From assembly GCA_023241745.1 (NCBI GenBank), contig JALQCY010000005.1, positions 247,612 through 311,611 of the forward strand: a stretch of 64,000 bases of DNA, read 5' to 3'. This document shows, one piece after another, positions 41,678 to 49,780 of the stretch. The DNA comes from Isoptericola peretonis. Lineage in GTDB: Bacteria; Actinomycetota; Actinomycetes; Actinomycetales; Cellulomonadaceae. The first letter of the stretch is position 1. Every line of letters starts with the position of its first letter. The position numbers were made by a program, and so were the translations under genes. The notes beneath the pieces are model-generated. The model was given only the letters and a program-made list of their open reading frames with translations. It was not told where the DNA came from and did no database searches.

Positions 41678-42541
41678 TCAGAACACCGGCTTGCCGCCGG
41701 TCACCCCGAGCACGGTGCCCGAGACGTAGCTCGCGTCACGCGGCGACGCGAGGAAGACGAACGCCGGCGCCAGCTCGGCCGGCTGCCCGGCCCGCCCCAG
41801 CGGCGTGTCCTGACCGAACTTCTGCACCTTCTCCTCCGGCTGGGTGGCCGGTTGCAGCGGGGTCCAGATCGGGCCGGGCGCGACGGCGTTGACGCGGATC
41901 CCGCGCGGCCCGAGCTCGGCCGCGAGGTTCACCGTGAGGTTGTTGATCGCCGCCTTCGTCGACGCGTAGTCGAGGAGCGACGACGACGGCTGGTACGCCT
42001 GGATGGACGAGTTGTTGATGATGCTCGACCCGTCGCCCAGGTGCTTCAGCGCCGCCTGCGTGACCCACAGCAGCGCGTAGAGGTTCGTCTTGAGCACGCG
42101 GTCGATCTCGTCGGTCGTGATGTCCTCGACGGACTCGCGCCGCGCCATCTGGAACCCGGCGTTGTTGACCAGCACGTCCAGCCCGCCGAGCTGCTCCGCG
42201 GCCTGGTCCGGCAGCGACCGTGCCGTGGCCTCGTCGGTGATGTCACCCGGCAGCAGCACCGCCTTGCGGCCCGCCTCGCCGACCCAGCGCGCGGTCTCCT
42301 GCGCGTCCTCCTCCTCGTCGGGCAGGTAGCCGATCGCGACGTCCGCGCCCTCGCGCGCGAAGGCGATCGCGACGGCACGCCCGATGCCGGAGTCGCCGCC
42401 GGTCACGAGGGCGCGCAGCCCGTCGAGCCGGCCGGAGCCGCGGTAGCTCTCCTCGCCGTGGTCGGGGGTCGGGGTCATCGCGCCCGTCAGCCCGGGCGGC
42501 TCCTGCTGCTGGGCGGGGAACGACTGCTCGTCTGCGGACAT
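41678..42541 (-). CDS. SDR-family oxidoreductase, stress-type (YhdF/GSP39-like)
   Basis: A 287-residue classical SDR with a 40-residue hydrophilic N-terminal extension (PAQQQEPPGLTGAMTPTPD), as in general-stress proteins of the YhdF/GSP39 and YghA group. It has TGGDSGIGRAVA, VNNAG, Ser in INNSSIQAY and YASTK, and ends YVSGTVLGVTGG. It should reduce or oxidise a small carbonyl compound with NADPH or NADH. GAGGAGG lies close to the ATG at 42541. It follows the PAS-ANTAR gene by 50 bases in a leftward set with DUF6098. Confidence 0.85.
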   Translation of the reverse strand: MSADEQSFPAQQQEPPGLTGAMTPTPDHGEESYRGSGRLDGLRALVTGGDSGIGRAVAIAFAREGADVAIGYLPDEEEDAQETARWVGEAGRKAVLLPGDITDEATARSLPDQAAEQLGGLDVLVNNAGFQMARRESVEDITTDEIDRVLKTNLYALLWVTQAALKHLGDGSSIINNSSIQAYQPSSSLLDYASTKAAINNLTVNLAAELGPRGIRVNAVAPGPIWTPLQPATQPEEKVQKFGQDTPLGRAGQPAELAPAFVFLASPRDASYVSGTVLGVTGGKPVF

Positions 42542-42591
42542 GCTGTCCTCCTCGGTCGTGCGGGTGCTCTCTGCTCGTGCCGTGGCCGCGG

Positions 42592-43299
42592 TCAGGCGGC
42601 GCGACGCCGGGCGAGCTGTGCCTCGTGCACGTGCGGACGGGTGCTGGGCTTCACGGCGGCGAGCGCGTCGCGCACGCCCTCCCTCCCCCGGCGGCCGAAG
42701 CCCTCGCCCTGGGCGAGGGTGGCCATCATCTGGGTGGCCGCCTCGCGCAGCGTGGCGCCCGTGGCCCCCGCCGCCTCCGTGAGCAGGTGCTCGGCCTCGG
42801 CGTCGTCCACGCCGTGCACGGCCATGAGCACGCCCTTGGCCCGCTCGATGGCGGCGGCGGACACGAAGGCGCTGTCGAGCGCGCGGCGCACGTCGCGCTG
42901 CACGGCCTCGCGCTGCACCGGGGTCACGTCGACGACGTACCCCGCCACCTCGGGCTGGCCGCCGTCACGGCCCCGGCGCGCCTGCGCCGTGACGAGCAGG
43001 GTGCGGGTGCGGCCGTGGGAGTCGACGACCCGGCGGGCCGTCACGACGGGCCCGCCCGTCGACAGCGCGCGACCGGCGTCCTGCACGACGCGGCCGCGGT
43101 CGTCGGGGTGGAGCCGTGCCTCCAGGGCCTCGGGCCCGGGCTCGATGGCGCCGGGCTGCTGGCCGAGCATCACGTCGACCTCGTCGGACCACCACCAGCG
43201 TCCGGAGCCGACCTCGGCGCGGTAGCTGCCGGTCAGCAGGTGCGTCCCTACGGCCAGGGAGCTGGTGAGGTGATCGGTCTCGGCGGACGTCGTGGTCAT
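42592..43299 (-). CDS. PAS-ANTAR regulatory protein (paralogue)
   Basis: A 235-residue protein with a PAS domain (about residues 25-125; YRAEVGSGRWWWSDEVDVML, then LHPDDRGRVVQDAGRAL). An ANTAR domain follows (about 140-195; AAAIERAKGVLMAVHGVDDA, then EAEHLLTEAAGATGATLREA). A basic tail ends the protein. It shares domain order and motif text with the protein at 31999-32703. GGAGG is five bases before ATG 43299. As first gene of a leftward group with a stress-type SDR, it may be a signal-responsive antiterminator for that neighbourhood. Confidence 0.85.
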   Translation of the reverse strand: MTTTSAETDHLTSSLAVGTHLLTGSYRAEVGSGRWWWSDEVDVMLGQQPGAIEPGPEALEARLHPDDRGRVVQDAGRALSTGGPVVTARRVVDSHGRTRTLLVTAQARRGRDGGQPEVAGYVVDVTPVQREAVQRDVRRALDSAFVSAAAIERAKGVLMAVHGVDDAEAEHLLTEAAGATGATLREAATQMMATLAQGEGFGRRGREGVRDALAAVKPSTRPHVHEAQLARRRAA

Positions 43300-43483
43300 G
43301 GTGCCTCCGTTCAACGGGAGGGATCGGTGCCGCTTCCTGACGCCGGACTCCCCACGCTAGCGCCGCTTCTCCGGAGCGACCACCGGACGGAGAGATGCGC
43401 GCCCGGCGCTCCCGTGTCACGGTGCCCGGAGAGGCGGCGGTCCAGCCCCGGCCCCGGCCCTCTTCCTCCGACGGGAGATACCC

Positions 43484-43663
43484 ATGACCGAGCAGCCCGG
43501 CTACGACCCCTCGCAGGACCCCGACGCCGACCCGGAGCAGCTGAACCCGCGCACCGGCGACGCGGCGGGCGACGACGACACGGGCACGGTGGACGAGCCC
43601 GACGCCGACCCCGACGAGCTCAACCCGCGCACGGGCGGCGCGGCGGGCGACGACCAGCCCTGA
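43484..43663 (+). CDS. Small acidic protein with two tandem repeats
   Basis: A 59-residue, strongly acidic and probably disordered protein beginning MTEQPGYDPSQ. It is two copies of a unit of about 24 residues, each with (E/D)PDADP(D/E)(E/Q)LNPRTG followed by an AAGDD tail. A GGGAG site lies about seven bases before the ATG at 43484. No function is known. It stands alone between the divergent PAS-ANTAR gene and the convergent MBL hydrolase gene. The matching third-position G/C use and repeated protein text support it as real. Confidence 0.65.
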   Translation: MTEQPGYDPSQDPDADPEQLNPRTGDAAGDDDTGTVDEPDADPDELNPRTGGAAGDDQP

Positions 43664-43700
43664 CGCCTCCTGACGCCTCCGCCCGCCGGGCGCACGACCC

Positions 43701-44471
43701 TCAGTGCGCGCCGACCTCCCGGGCCTGCGCCACCGCGTCCGCGACCGGCCCCGACCACGGCTCGCCGTGGCCGGGCAGCAGGGTGGTCGCGCCCGTCTCG
43801 GCCAGCCGGTCGAGGGAGCGCAGCGCCTCGGCGCTGTCCGCCGTCGCCGCCCCGGCGACGACCTGGGGCCCGCGCCTGCCGGTGTACGGGTCGAGGGTGA
43901 CGAGCGCGTCGCCCGTGATGAGGACGTCGCGGTCCGGCAGGTGCAGCGCGCAGTGCCCGGCCGTGTGCCCCGGGGTGAAGACCACCCGCGGCGCGCCCGG
44001 TACGGGCAGCACCGAGCCCGGCTCGGCGTGGCGTGCCCCGCGCACCCCGGGCACCCGGAGCGCGCCCGCCGCCACCATCGACGCGAGGATCGGCACGGCC
44101 GCGGGATGGCGCAGCGGGTAGAGGGCCCGCACGTTCTCGTGGGCGTACCGGTACGGGTGTGCGGCGACCGGGAAGTCCTCGCGATGCAGCCAGACCGGCA
44201 CGCCGAGCACCGACTGGGCGCGGGAGGCCGAGCCCGTGTGGTCGAAGTGGGCGTGCGTCAGCACCACGGCCGCGACGTCCGACGGGCGGCGCCCCAGTCG
44301 GCGCAGCGCGCGCCCGAGCACGTCCCAGGTGCCGGGCAGGCCCGTGTCGACCATGAGCACGCGCCCCTCAGCGTCGGTCACCAGGTAGACGTTGACGGAG
44401 GCGTGCTCGATCCGGTGCACCCCGTCCGCCACCTCGGTCACGGCGCCGCGACGCCGGGTGTCACCCGGCAT
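43701..44471 (-). CDS. MBL-fold metallo-hydrolase
   Basis: A 256-residue metallo-beta-lactamase-fold enzyme. Metal ligands appear as HAHFDH at 73-78, His in GHTAGHCALH, Asp in LITGDALV and the final His in LLPGHGEP. Likely substrates are thioesters, lactones or similar; none can be named. ATG 44471 overlaps the end of the small gene 44461-44649 by 11 bases, which suggests coupling; a later GTG (VTEVADG) is an alternative start. It lies in a leftward run with the small protein and the flavodoxin-like reductase. Confidence 0.85.
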   Translation of the reverse strand: MPGDTRRRGAVTEVADGVHRIEHASVNVYLVTDAEGRVLMVDTGLPGTWDVLGRALRRLGRRPSDVAAVVLTHAHFDHTGSASRAQSVLGVPVWLHREDFPVAAHPYRYAHENVRALYPLRHPAAVPILASMVAAGALRVPGVRGARHAEPGSVLPVPGAPRVVFTPGHTAGHCALHLPDRDVLITGDALVTLDPYTGRRGPQVVAGAATADSAEALRSLDRLAETGATTLLPGHGEPWSGPVADAVAQAREVGAH

Positions 44472-44649
44472 CGAACCGGTCCTCGCCCTCCTCGTCGGGG
44501 TCGTCCTTCGGGCTCTCCCCGGCGACGGAGCCGGTGTCCGCCGGGGTGCCGGGACGCGCGGCGCGCTCCTCCCGGCTGCGGCGGGTCTCCTCGTCGGTGG
44601 TCTCGGTGGTCTCGTCGCGGTCCTGGCCGCCGACCGGGTTCACGCTCAT
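44461..44649 (-). CDS. Small hydrophilic charged protein
   Basis: A 62-residue, probably disordered protein rich in Glu, Asp, Arg and Thr (MSVNPVGGQDRDETTETTDE, ending EEGEDRFDAG). GGAGG lies five to six bases before the ATG at 44649. The last codons overlap the MBL gene start and the gene begins 15 bases after the flavodoxin-like gene, so the three form one leftward unit. No family is recognised. Confidence 0.6.
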   Translation of the reverse strand: MSVNPVGGQDRDETTETTDEETRRSREERAARPGTPADTGSVAGESPKDDPDEEGEDRFDAG

Positions 44650-44664
44650 CAGTGCCTCCTGGGC

Positions 44665-45273
44665 TCAGCTCTCGGGGAAGGGCGGGACGGGTCGGGCCTG
44701 CAGGGCCGTGGCGACCGCGTGCAGGTTGTGGGCCATGAGCCGGCCGGTCCGGGCGGACCACTCGTGCCCGTGGTCGGTGTCCGGGTACTCGGCCCCGGGC
44801 CCGGGGCCCTGGTTCCAGTAGGTCCAGGCCTGGCCGGGGACGGTGTATCCGAGGTCGGCGAGGGCACCGCTGATCTCGGAGATCACGTGGTGCGCGCCGT
44901 CCTCGTTGCCCGTGACCACGACGCCCGCCACCCGGTTGTAGGCCACCGGCGTCCCGTCGTCGGCCGTCTCGGACAGCATCGCGTCCATCCGCTCCAGCAT
45001 CCGCTGGGCGATGGACGACGGCCGGCCCAGCCAGGTGGGCGTCACCACCACGAGGATCTCGGAGTCGAGCAGCCGGGCGTGCACCTGCGGCCACGGGTCC
45101 CCCGCGCCGAGGTCGGTCACGACGCCCGGCGGGACGTCGAGGTCCGCGAGGCGGACGTGCCCCACCTCCACCCCCTTGTCCCCGAGCGCGTCGGCGACCA
45201 CCTGCGCGAGCAGCTCGGTGTTCGAGCGGTCGGGCGACTTCTTGAGGGTGCAGCTGACGAACAGTGCCTTCAT
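44665..45273 (-). CDS. Flavodoxin-fold NAD(P)H-dependent FMN reductase-like protein
   Basis: A 202-residue flavodoxin-like protein. The N-terminus MKALFVSCTLKKSPDRSNTE carries the phosphate-binding S-x-R-S-N-T type loop of FMN reductases and flavodoxin-like NADPH reductases. Later, VVVTPTWLGRPSSIAQRMLE and AGVVVTGNEDGAHHV form the flavin and cofactor region. It should bind FMN and reduce a quinone, flavin or similar acceptor. It is the first gene of the small leftward unit that includes the acidic protein and the MBL hydrolase. Confidence 0.83.
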   Translation of the reverse strand: MKALFVSCTLKKSPDRSNTELLAQVVADALGDKGVEVGHVRLADLDVPPGVVTDLGAGDPWPQVHARLLDSEILVVVTPTWLGRPSSIAQRMLERMDAMLSETADDGTPVAYNRVAGVVVTGNEDGAHHVISEISGALADLGYTVPGQAWTYWNQGPGPGAEYPDTDHGHEWSARTGRLMAHNLHAVATALQARPVPPFPES

Positions 45274-45369
45274 CGATTCCTCCGCGGCGCGGCGGCCGGG
45301 CCGATCCTGGACCCGCCGCCACCGTAACGCCGGGGCGTCGGGCCCACGACGGGAGCGTCCCGGCCCAGG

Positions 45370-46698
45370 TCAGAGCGTCCTTGCCTGCTCACGGACGACG
45401 AACCGCAGCCCGAGGTGGTCGACCGTGCACGGCAGCGGGTCGTCGGCCAGGTAGCGCCCCCGCTCCACCTCCAGCCCCAGGCCGGCGAGCCGCGCGAGCA
45501 GGTGCGACGCGACCAGGAGCACCAGGTTGCGGCCCGGGCACCCGGCCGGGCCGGCGCTGAAGGGCAGCAGCCCCCAGTCCTCGGAGGCCCGGCCGTCCAG
45601 CCACGCCTCCGGCGCGAAGTCGTCGGCGAAGCCCAGCCGCTCCGTGTCGCGGTGGAAGAAGCCGCTCACCACGACGAACCCCGTCCCCGCGGGCAGGGTC
45701 GTCCCGCCCCACTCGGTGGGCCGTACGGCGTCCCGCAGGACGGCGAGGGTGGTGGGCCACAGCCGCACCGCCTCCAGCACGCACGCCCGCCCGTACGGCA
45801 GCAGCGCGGCGCCCCCCGCGGCCTTGCCCGCCTCGAGCTCGTCGACGAGCCGGGAGCGCACCTCGGGCCGCGCCGAGGCGACGGCGAGCGCCCGCAGCGT
45901 CGTCGCCCCCGCGGCGTCGAAGGCGAAGAGCCAGTGCGGCACCTGGCCGGGCGCCTCGTCGGGGTCGGCGTCGCGGGCCCGCCCCGCCAGGGAGGACGAC
46001 GGCGCGTCGGCCACGTGGCGCGCGACCCGCCGCTCGAGCTCCCGCCGCAGCCACGGGCGGCGGGGCCGGAACCACGACCAGTTGCCGTCGCGCCGCAGCG
46101 CCGAGAGCACCGCGACGAGGCGGTGGTCGTCGCGGGCCCGGGCGCCGAACGTGACCTCGAGGACCAGGGACCACCAGGCCCGCAGGAAGGCGTCGGCGTC
46201 CAGGCCGCCGTCGACGAGCGCCCGCGTCCCGAGGTCGTCCGCCGCCCGCTCGACCGCCGCGACGAAGGCCGCGCCGTCGTCGTGCACCGCCTGCGACGCG
46301 TCCAGCGCGTCCTCGTTGAGCGGGCGGCGGCGCCGCCGCTCCTCGTCGCCGGAGATCAGCAGGCCCCGCGGCTGGAAGTGCGCCAGCGCGGCGCGCTTCT
46401 CGTTCGACGCGGCGGTGAACGGGTCGGGCGTCCCCTCCAGCAGGCGGCGCACGTCGTCCGGGGCGGTGACGACCACCAGCCGCCGCGGCCCGAGGCGCAG
46501 GCACAGCGGCGCCCCGTCGTACCGGTCGCGCAGGGCGGTCAGCAGGCGGCGGGCCTCCCGGTCGCTCTGGTGGCGCTCCGCCCACGCGGTCAGGCGCGGG
46601 CGGCGCACGATGGCGCCCTGGGCGACGAGCGGGACGAGCACCGAGCGCACCACCCGGGCGGTCTCGGCCGGGGCGAGCTCGGCGAGGGGACGGGACAC
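45370..46698 (-). CDS. Cytochrome P450 (fatty-acid-hydroxylase-like)
   Basis: A 442-residue P450. The heme-ligand loop is FSAGPAGCPGRN with Cys387. The K-helix ExxR is in EAVRLWP. The I-helix reads FAFDAAGATTLRALA, in place of the usual (A/G)Gx(D/E)TT, so the acidic residue is absent. That resembles peroxygenase-type or atypical P450s. It has no membrane anchor. The GTG at 46698 is preceded by AGGAGGT. No redox partner genes flank it; electrons could come from elsewhere. It is divergent from the DUF2231 gene at 46952. Confidence 0.85.
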   Translation of the reverse strand: MSRPLAELAPAETARVVRSVLVPLVAQGAIVRRPRLTAWAERHQSDREARRLLTALRDRYDGAPLCLRLGPRRLVVVTAPDDVRRLLEGTPDPFTAASNEKRAALAHFQPRGLLISGDEERRRRRPLNEDALDASQAVHDDGAAFVAAVERAADDLGTRALVDGGLDADAFLRAWWSLVLEVTFGARARDDHRLVAVLSALRRDGNWSWFRPRRPWLRRELERRVARHVADAPSSSLAGRARDADPDEAPGQVPHWLFAFDAAGATTLRALAVASARPEVRSRLVDELEAGKAAGGAALLPYGRACVLEAVRLWPTTLAVLRDAVRPTEWGGTTLPAGTGFVVVSGFFHRDTERLGFADDFAPEAWLDGRASEDWGLLPFSAGPAGCPGRNLVLLVASHLLARLAGLGLEVERGRYLADDPLPCTVDHLGLRFVVREQARTL

Positions 46699-46951
46699 GG
46701 GCGACCTCCTGGGACGTCCTGCGGACCTGCCGCAGATCTCCTGCGGACACGGCACGCCAGGGCTCGACGCGTCGTCCCAGCCTGGTGTCGGGCGCGTCAG
46801 GTCGCATCCCGTCGCCCTCCCCGGCGGGCGGGAGGGCGAGCGACGCGCGAGCACCCGGGCGCCGTCCTACGGTCGAAGCGGCGTCGACGCCCAGGCCAGG
46901 GCGCCGCCGAGCCCGACGCCACGTGTCCCCGAGCCGCTCCAGGAGGCCCAC

Positions 46952-47560
46952 ATGCCCGCCGTTCCCGCCGATCCCGGCACCGCCGCCGCCACCGCCAGCA
47001 GGGCCGGCCGGCGACGACCGGACCGCCCGCTGCCCCGGATCGCGGACGCCATAGAGCAGGCCCCCGGCCTGGACCAGGCCGCCGCGCTGTTCGACCGTGT
47101 GTCCCGGACGGTCGTGCCCCGCGCGGGCGCGCTGCGCGACGAGCTGCGTGGCCGGTCGCTGGGCCATCCGGTGCACAGCATCCTGACCGACCTGCCGATC
47201 GGGCTGTGGACGGCGGCCCTCGCGCTGGACGTCACCCGGCCGTCGGGCCACGCCGCGGCCTCCCGGCGGCTGGTGGCGCTGGGGCTGCTCGCCGTGCCGC
47301 CGACGGTGCTCACCGGCCTCACCGACTTCCGGGCCCTGACGTCCAAGCAGCCGCGCCGGGTGGCCTCGGCCCACGCCGCCTTCAACACCGCCGGCACGCT
47401 GCTGGCGCTCGCCTCCTGGCAGGCCCGCCGCTCCGGGCGGTCGGGGCTCGGCACCGTGCTGAGCGTGGCGGGCATGGGGGCCGTCGGCGCGGGCGGCTTC
47501 CTCGGCGGGCACCTGGCGCAGGCCATGCACGAGCCCCGGCACGTCCCCGGGGCCGAGTGA
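46952..47560 (+). CDS. DUF2231 membrane protein
   Basis: A 202-residue protein with a soluble N-terminal part (about 60 residues) followed by the DUF2231 motif GHPVHSILTDLPIGLWTAAL and four hydrophobic helices, ending GGFLGGHLAQAMHEPRHVPG. The paired His residues in GHPVH and GGHLA suggest heme or metal binding, as proposed for this family. Function is unknown. AGGAGG lies about five bases before ATG 46952. It sits among stress and redox genes and converges with the CBS gene. Confidence 0.85.
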   Translation: MPAVPADPGTAAATASRAGRRRPDRPLPRIADAIEQAPGLDQAAALFDRVSRTVVPRAGALRDELRGRSLGHPVHSILTDLPIGLWTAALALDVTRPSGHAAASRRLVALGLLAVPPTVLTGLTDFRALTSKQPRRVASAHAAFNTAGTLLALASWQARRSGRSGLGTVLSVAGMGAVGAGGFLGGHLAQAMHEPRHVPGAE

Positions 47561-47585
47561 GCCGGTGCGTCCCGGATCTCGGGCG

Positions 47586-48005
47586 TCAGCGGTTCGCGGG
47601 TGCGTCCGAGATGTCCGCGAGCGCCGACTCCGGGTCGCGCTCCACGGCCAGGTCGCCGATGGAGACGATCCCGATGATCACGTCGCCGTCGATCACGGGG
47701 ACGCGGCGCACGGCGGCGTCGCGCATCACCTGCACGGCGACCTCCACGGGGTCACCGGGTCCGACGGCCACGAGGCGCTCGCTGGGGAGGCCCTCGAGCC
47801 GGTCGTCGGGGCCGCGGCCCGCGGCGAGACCGCGCACCACGAGGTCGCGGTCGGTGACGATGCCGACCGTCTCCCGCCCCGACCGGACCACGAGCGCGCC
47901 CACGTCCTGCTGCGCCATGGTGCCGGCGGCCGTGCGGAGCGTGTCGGTGACGTCGACGGTGGTCGGGGTGCTGGTCATGCAGTCGGCGACGGTACGGGTG
48001 ACCAT
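47586..48005 (-). CDS. Two-CBS-domain protein
   Basis: A 139-residue protein made of two CBS motifs (about residues 5-60 and 75-130): VADCMTSTPTTVDVTDTLRT, then GIVTDRDLVVRG, and VQVMRDAAVRRVPVIDGDVI followed by GIVSIGDLA. Stand-alone CBS pairs bind adenine nucleotides and act as energy sensors or redox regulators. GGAGG lies about five bases before the ATG at 48005. It is next to a dehydrogenase of the same strand, 104 bases away, and they may share transcription. Confidence 0.85.
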   Translation of the reverse strand: MVTRTVADCMTSTPTTVDVTDTLRTAAGTMAQQDVGALVVRSGRETVGIVTDRDLVVRGLAAGRGPDDRLEGLPSERLVAVGPGDPVEVAVQVMRDAAVRRVPVIDGDVIIGIVSIGDLAVERDPESALADISDAPANR

Positions 48006-48109
48006 GCCGTCCTCCTTGGTCGCAGAGGCGACGGCGGACTGCTTCACCGACCCCACCACCGTGCCCGGGGCACCGCGCGCTCGCAACGCGCGCGGCTGCG
48101 GCACAGCCC

Positions 48110-49159
48110 TCATCCGAGGTCGACCACGACCTTGATGTCGTCGTCCTGGGCGGTGAACGCCTCGTCCGCGCGCTCCAGCGGCACCCGGCGCGTGACGAGG
48201 CGGCGGAGCCAGTCGAGGTCGGCGCGCGCGAGCGCCTCGGCCCCCTGCCGGTAGTGCCGGAGGTTGGCGTTGACCGACCCGACGACGGCGTCGTTCTCGA
48301 GCACGAGCTCGCGGTTGACCGCCCCCGCGTCGAACCGCAGGTGCCGGCCCGTGGGGGTCACGCTCGTCAGGCAGGTGACGCCGTACGTACCGCTCGCGGC
48401 CAGCGCGTCGAGCACCACCGCGCTCGACCCGGTCGCCTCGATCACGACGTCGGGCTGCAGGTCGTCGGCCAGCTCGGTCAACGGGCGGTCGTGATAGGCG
48501 GCGCCGAGGTCGCGCACGAGCGCCGGCTTGGGGCCCTCGGCGACGCGGTCCAGCACGTGCACGTCGAGGCCGCGCTGCACCCCGAGGAGCGCGGCGAGCA
48601 GCCCGATGGGGCCGGCGCCCGTGACCAGCACGGTGCGCGGCTCGAACCAGGAGCGGGAGCCGACGGCCTCCACCTGCTCCCACGCCTTGGCGACCACGGT
48701 GGTGGGCTCGAGCAGCATGCCCACCTCCTCGAGCGCCGGGTCCAGGCGGACGGCGTAGTCGGCCTCGACCGTCCACGCCTGGCTCGCGAACCCGTCGATC
48801 CCCTTGATGCCGCGCTCGGTGTACCGGCCGTTGCGGCACATGTCGAACTCGCCCCGCGCGCACGCGCCGCACGGCTCCGGGTCGGGGCGGCGCACGACGC
48901 CGACGACGAGGTCCCGGGGCGAGAACCCGGAGTCCGGGGGCGCCTCGCGGACCCGGCCGAGCGACTCGTGCCCGAGCACGAGCCGGCCGCTGCCCGGCGG
49001 CGCCTCGCCGTACTCGCCGGCGGCGATCTCCCGGTCGGTGGCGCAGACGCCGACGGCGACGCCGTCGACCAGCAGCTCCCCGTCCCCGGCGCGGGGGTCG
49101 GGGACGTCGGTCACGGCGAGCGAACCGGGCGTCTCCGGCTCCACGGTCAGCGCTCTCAT
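48110..49159 (-). CDS. Zn-dependent glucose 1-dehydrogenase-like MDR protein
   Basis: A 349-residue medium-chain dehydrogenase. The catalytic zinc site is suggested by GVCATDREI and GHESLGRV. The structural-zinc loop is shortened (PCGACARGEFDMC). The Rossmann motif is VLVTGAGPIGLLAALLG. The C-terminal part (TGRHLRFDAGAVNRELVLEN) and the IKGIDGF segment match the glucose dehydrogenase C-terminal domain of archaeal-type glucose 1-dehydrogenases. Expected reaction: oxidation of an aldose with NAD(P)+. A GAGGACGAGG purine run precedes ATG 49159. The cysteine-rich protein gene ends 30 bases upstream, so they are probably co-transcribed. Confidence 0.77.
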   Translation of the reverse strand: MRALTVEPETPGSLAVTDVPDPRAGDGELLVDGVAVGVCATDREIAAGEYGEAPPGSGRLVLGHESLGRVREAPPDSGFSPRDLVVGVVRRPDPEPCGACARGEFDMCRNGRYTERGIKGIDGFASQAWTVEADYAVRLDPALEEVGMLLEPTTVVAKAWEQVEAVGSRSWFEPRTVLVTGAGPIGLLAALLGVQRGLDVHVLDRVAEGPKPALVRDLGAAYHDRPLTELADDLQPDVVIEATGSSAVVLDALAASGTYGVTCLTSVTPTGRHLRFDAGAVNRELVLENDAVVGSVNANLRHYRQGAEALARADLDWLRRLVTRRVPLERADEAFTAQDDDIKVVVDLG

Positions 49160-49189
49160 TCCTCGTCCTCCCGGCTCGGGGGCGCCGGG

Positions 49190-49432
49190 TCAGGTCCCGA
49201 CGCTGTCGGTGATGTCGGCGCCCGTGGTCGCGCGGGCGCAGCTGCTGCAGCAGAACGTCTCGTCGTCCACGTCCACGCCGTGCCCCAGCACGGTGCAGCC
49301 GCAGTGGGCGCAGCGGGGCGCCATCGCGTGCGCCGCGCACTCGAACGAGTCGAAGACCCCGCTCGTCCCGTCGTCCTTGGTGAGCGTGAACGTGCGCGGG
49401 TAGTCGTTGCCGCACGTGTCGCAGACGGCCAT
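49190..49432 (-). CDS. Cysteine-rich metal-binding protein (prokaryotic-metallothionein-like)
   Basis: An 80-residue protein with nine cysteines (4, 7, 32, 41, 44, 46, 61, 62, 65) and nearby His35 and His43, arranged as CDTC, FEC, CAHCGC and CCSSC. This suggests two zinc sites. Actinobacterial relatives are often labelled prokaryotic metallothionein or zinc-ribbon proteins. Likely roles are metal storage or redox buffering. GGAGG lies upstream of ATG 49432; a longer frame has no ribosome site. It is followed leftward by the glucose-dehydrogenase-like gene. Confidence 0.78.
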   Translation of the reverse strand: MAVCDTCGNDYPRTFTLTKDDGTSGVFDSFECAAHAMAPRCAHCGCTVLGHGVDVDDETFCCSSCARATTGADITDSVGT

Positions 49433-49780
49433 GTCGGCCCCTCCTTCGTACGTCGGAGGCGATCGGGCCCGCTGCTGGACCTCTCCCTCACCTTCCCAGC
49501 CGGCGTCGACCGTCGCACGACGCGCGTCGGGCACGGACGCGACCGCCGACGGAGAACCGCCGGGTGAGTGCGGACGAATGGTGCTTCACTGACCGCGTCC
49601 GGTGAAGCAGTCCGCCGACGACGGCGCCGGGCCCCCACGGGCACCGGCCAGGCGCGGGAGGCGGCGTGCCATGCGGCGACGGGCGGACGAGCGGGAGCGG
49701 GCGCGGGGGTGCGGCCCCCGGCGTCGGCCAGCGGCACTTCGTGCAGGGCATCGCCACCACCGGGACGAAGGGATAGCACC
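49433..49780. promoter_or_regulatory. 348-base divergent intergenic region with an inverted repeat
   Basis: No credible gene was seen. TGCTTCAC (49582-49589) and GTGAAGCA (49602-49609) form an 8-bp inverted repeat with a 12-base spacer, which could be an operator or hairpin for the divergent cysteine-rich protein and alcohol dehydrogenase genes. A GAAGGGA ribosome site for the rightward gene lies near 49767-49773. Confidence 0.35.

Noticed and set aside
45415..48135. A rightward 906-codon frame opposite the P450 gene
   Set aside because: Shadow of the P450 and neighbouring genes; Arg/Gly/Val-rich without domain motifs, whereas the P450 has its heme and ExxR motifs.
48032..49617. An 18-base match (CGGTGAAGCAGTCCGCCG) at 49600-49617 and, on the other strand, at 48032-48049, upstream of two stress-area genes
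   Set aside because: In 64 kb of about 74% G+C, a few 18-base matches are expected by chance, and the distances to the two starts differ (about 30 versus 165 bases).
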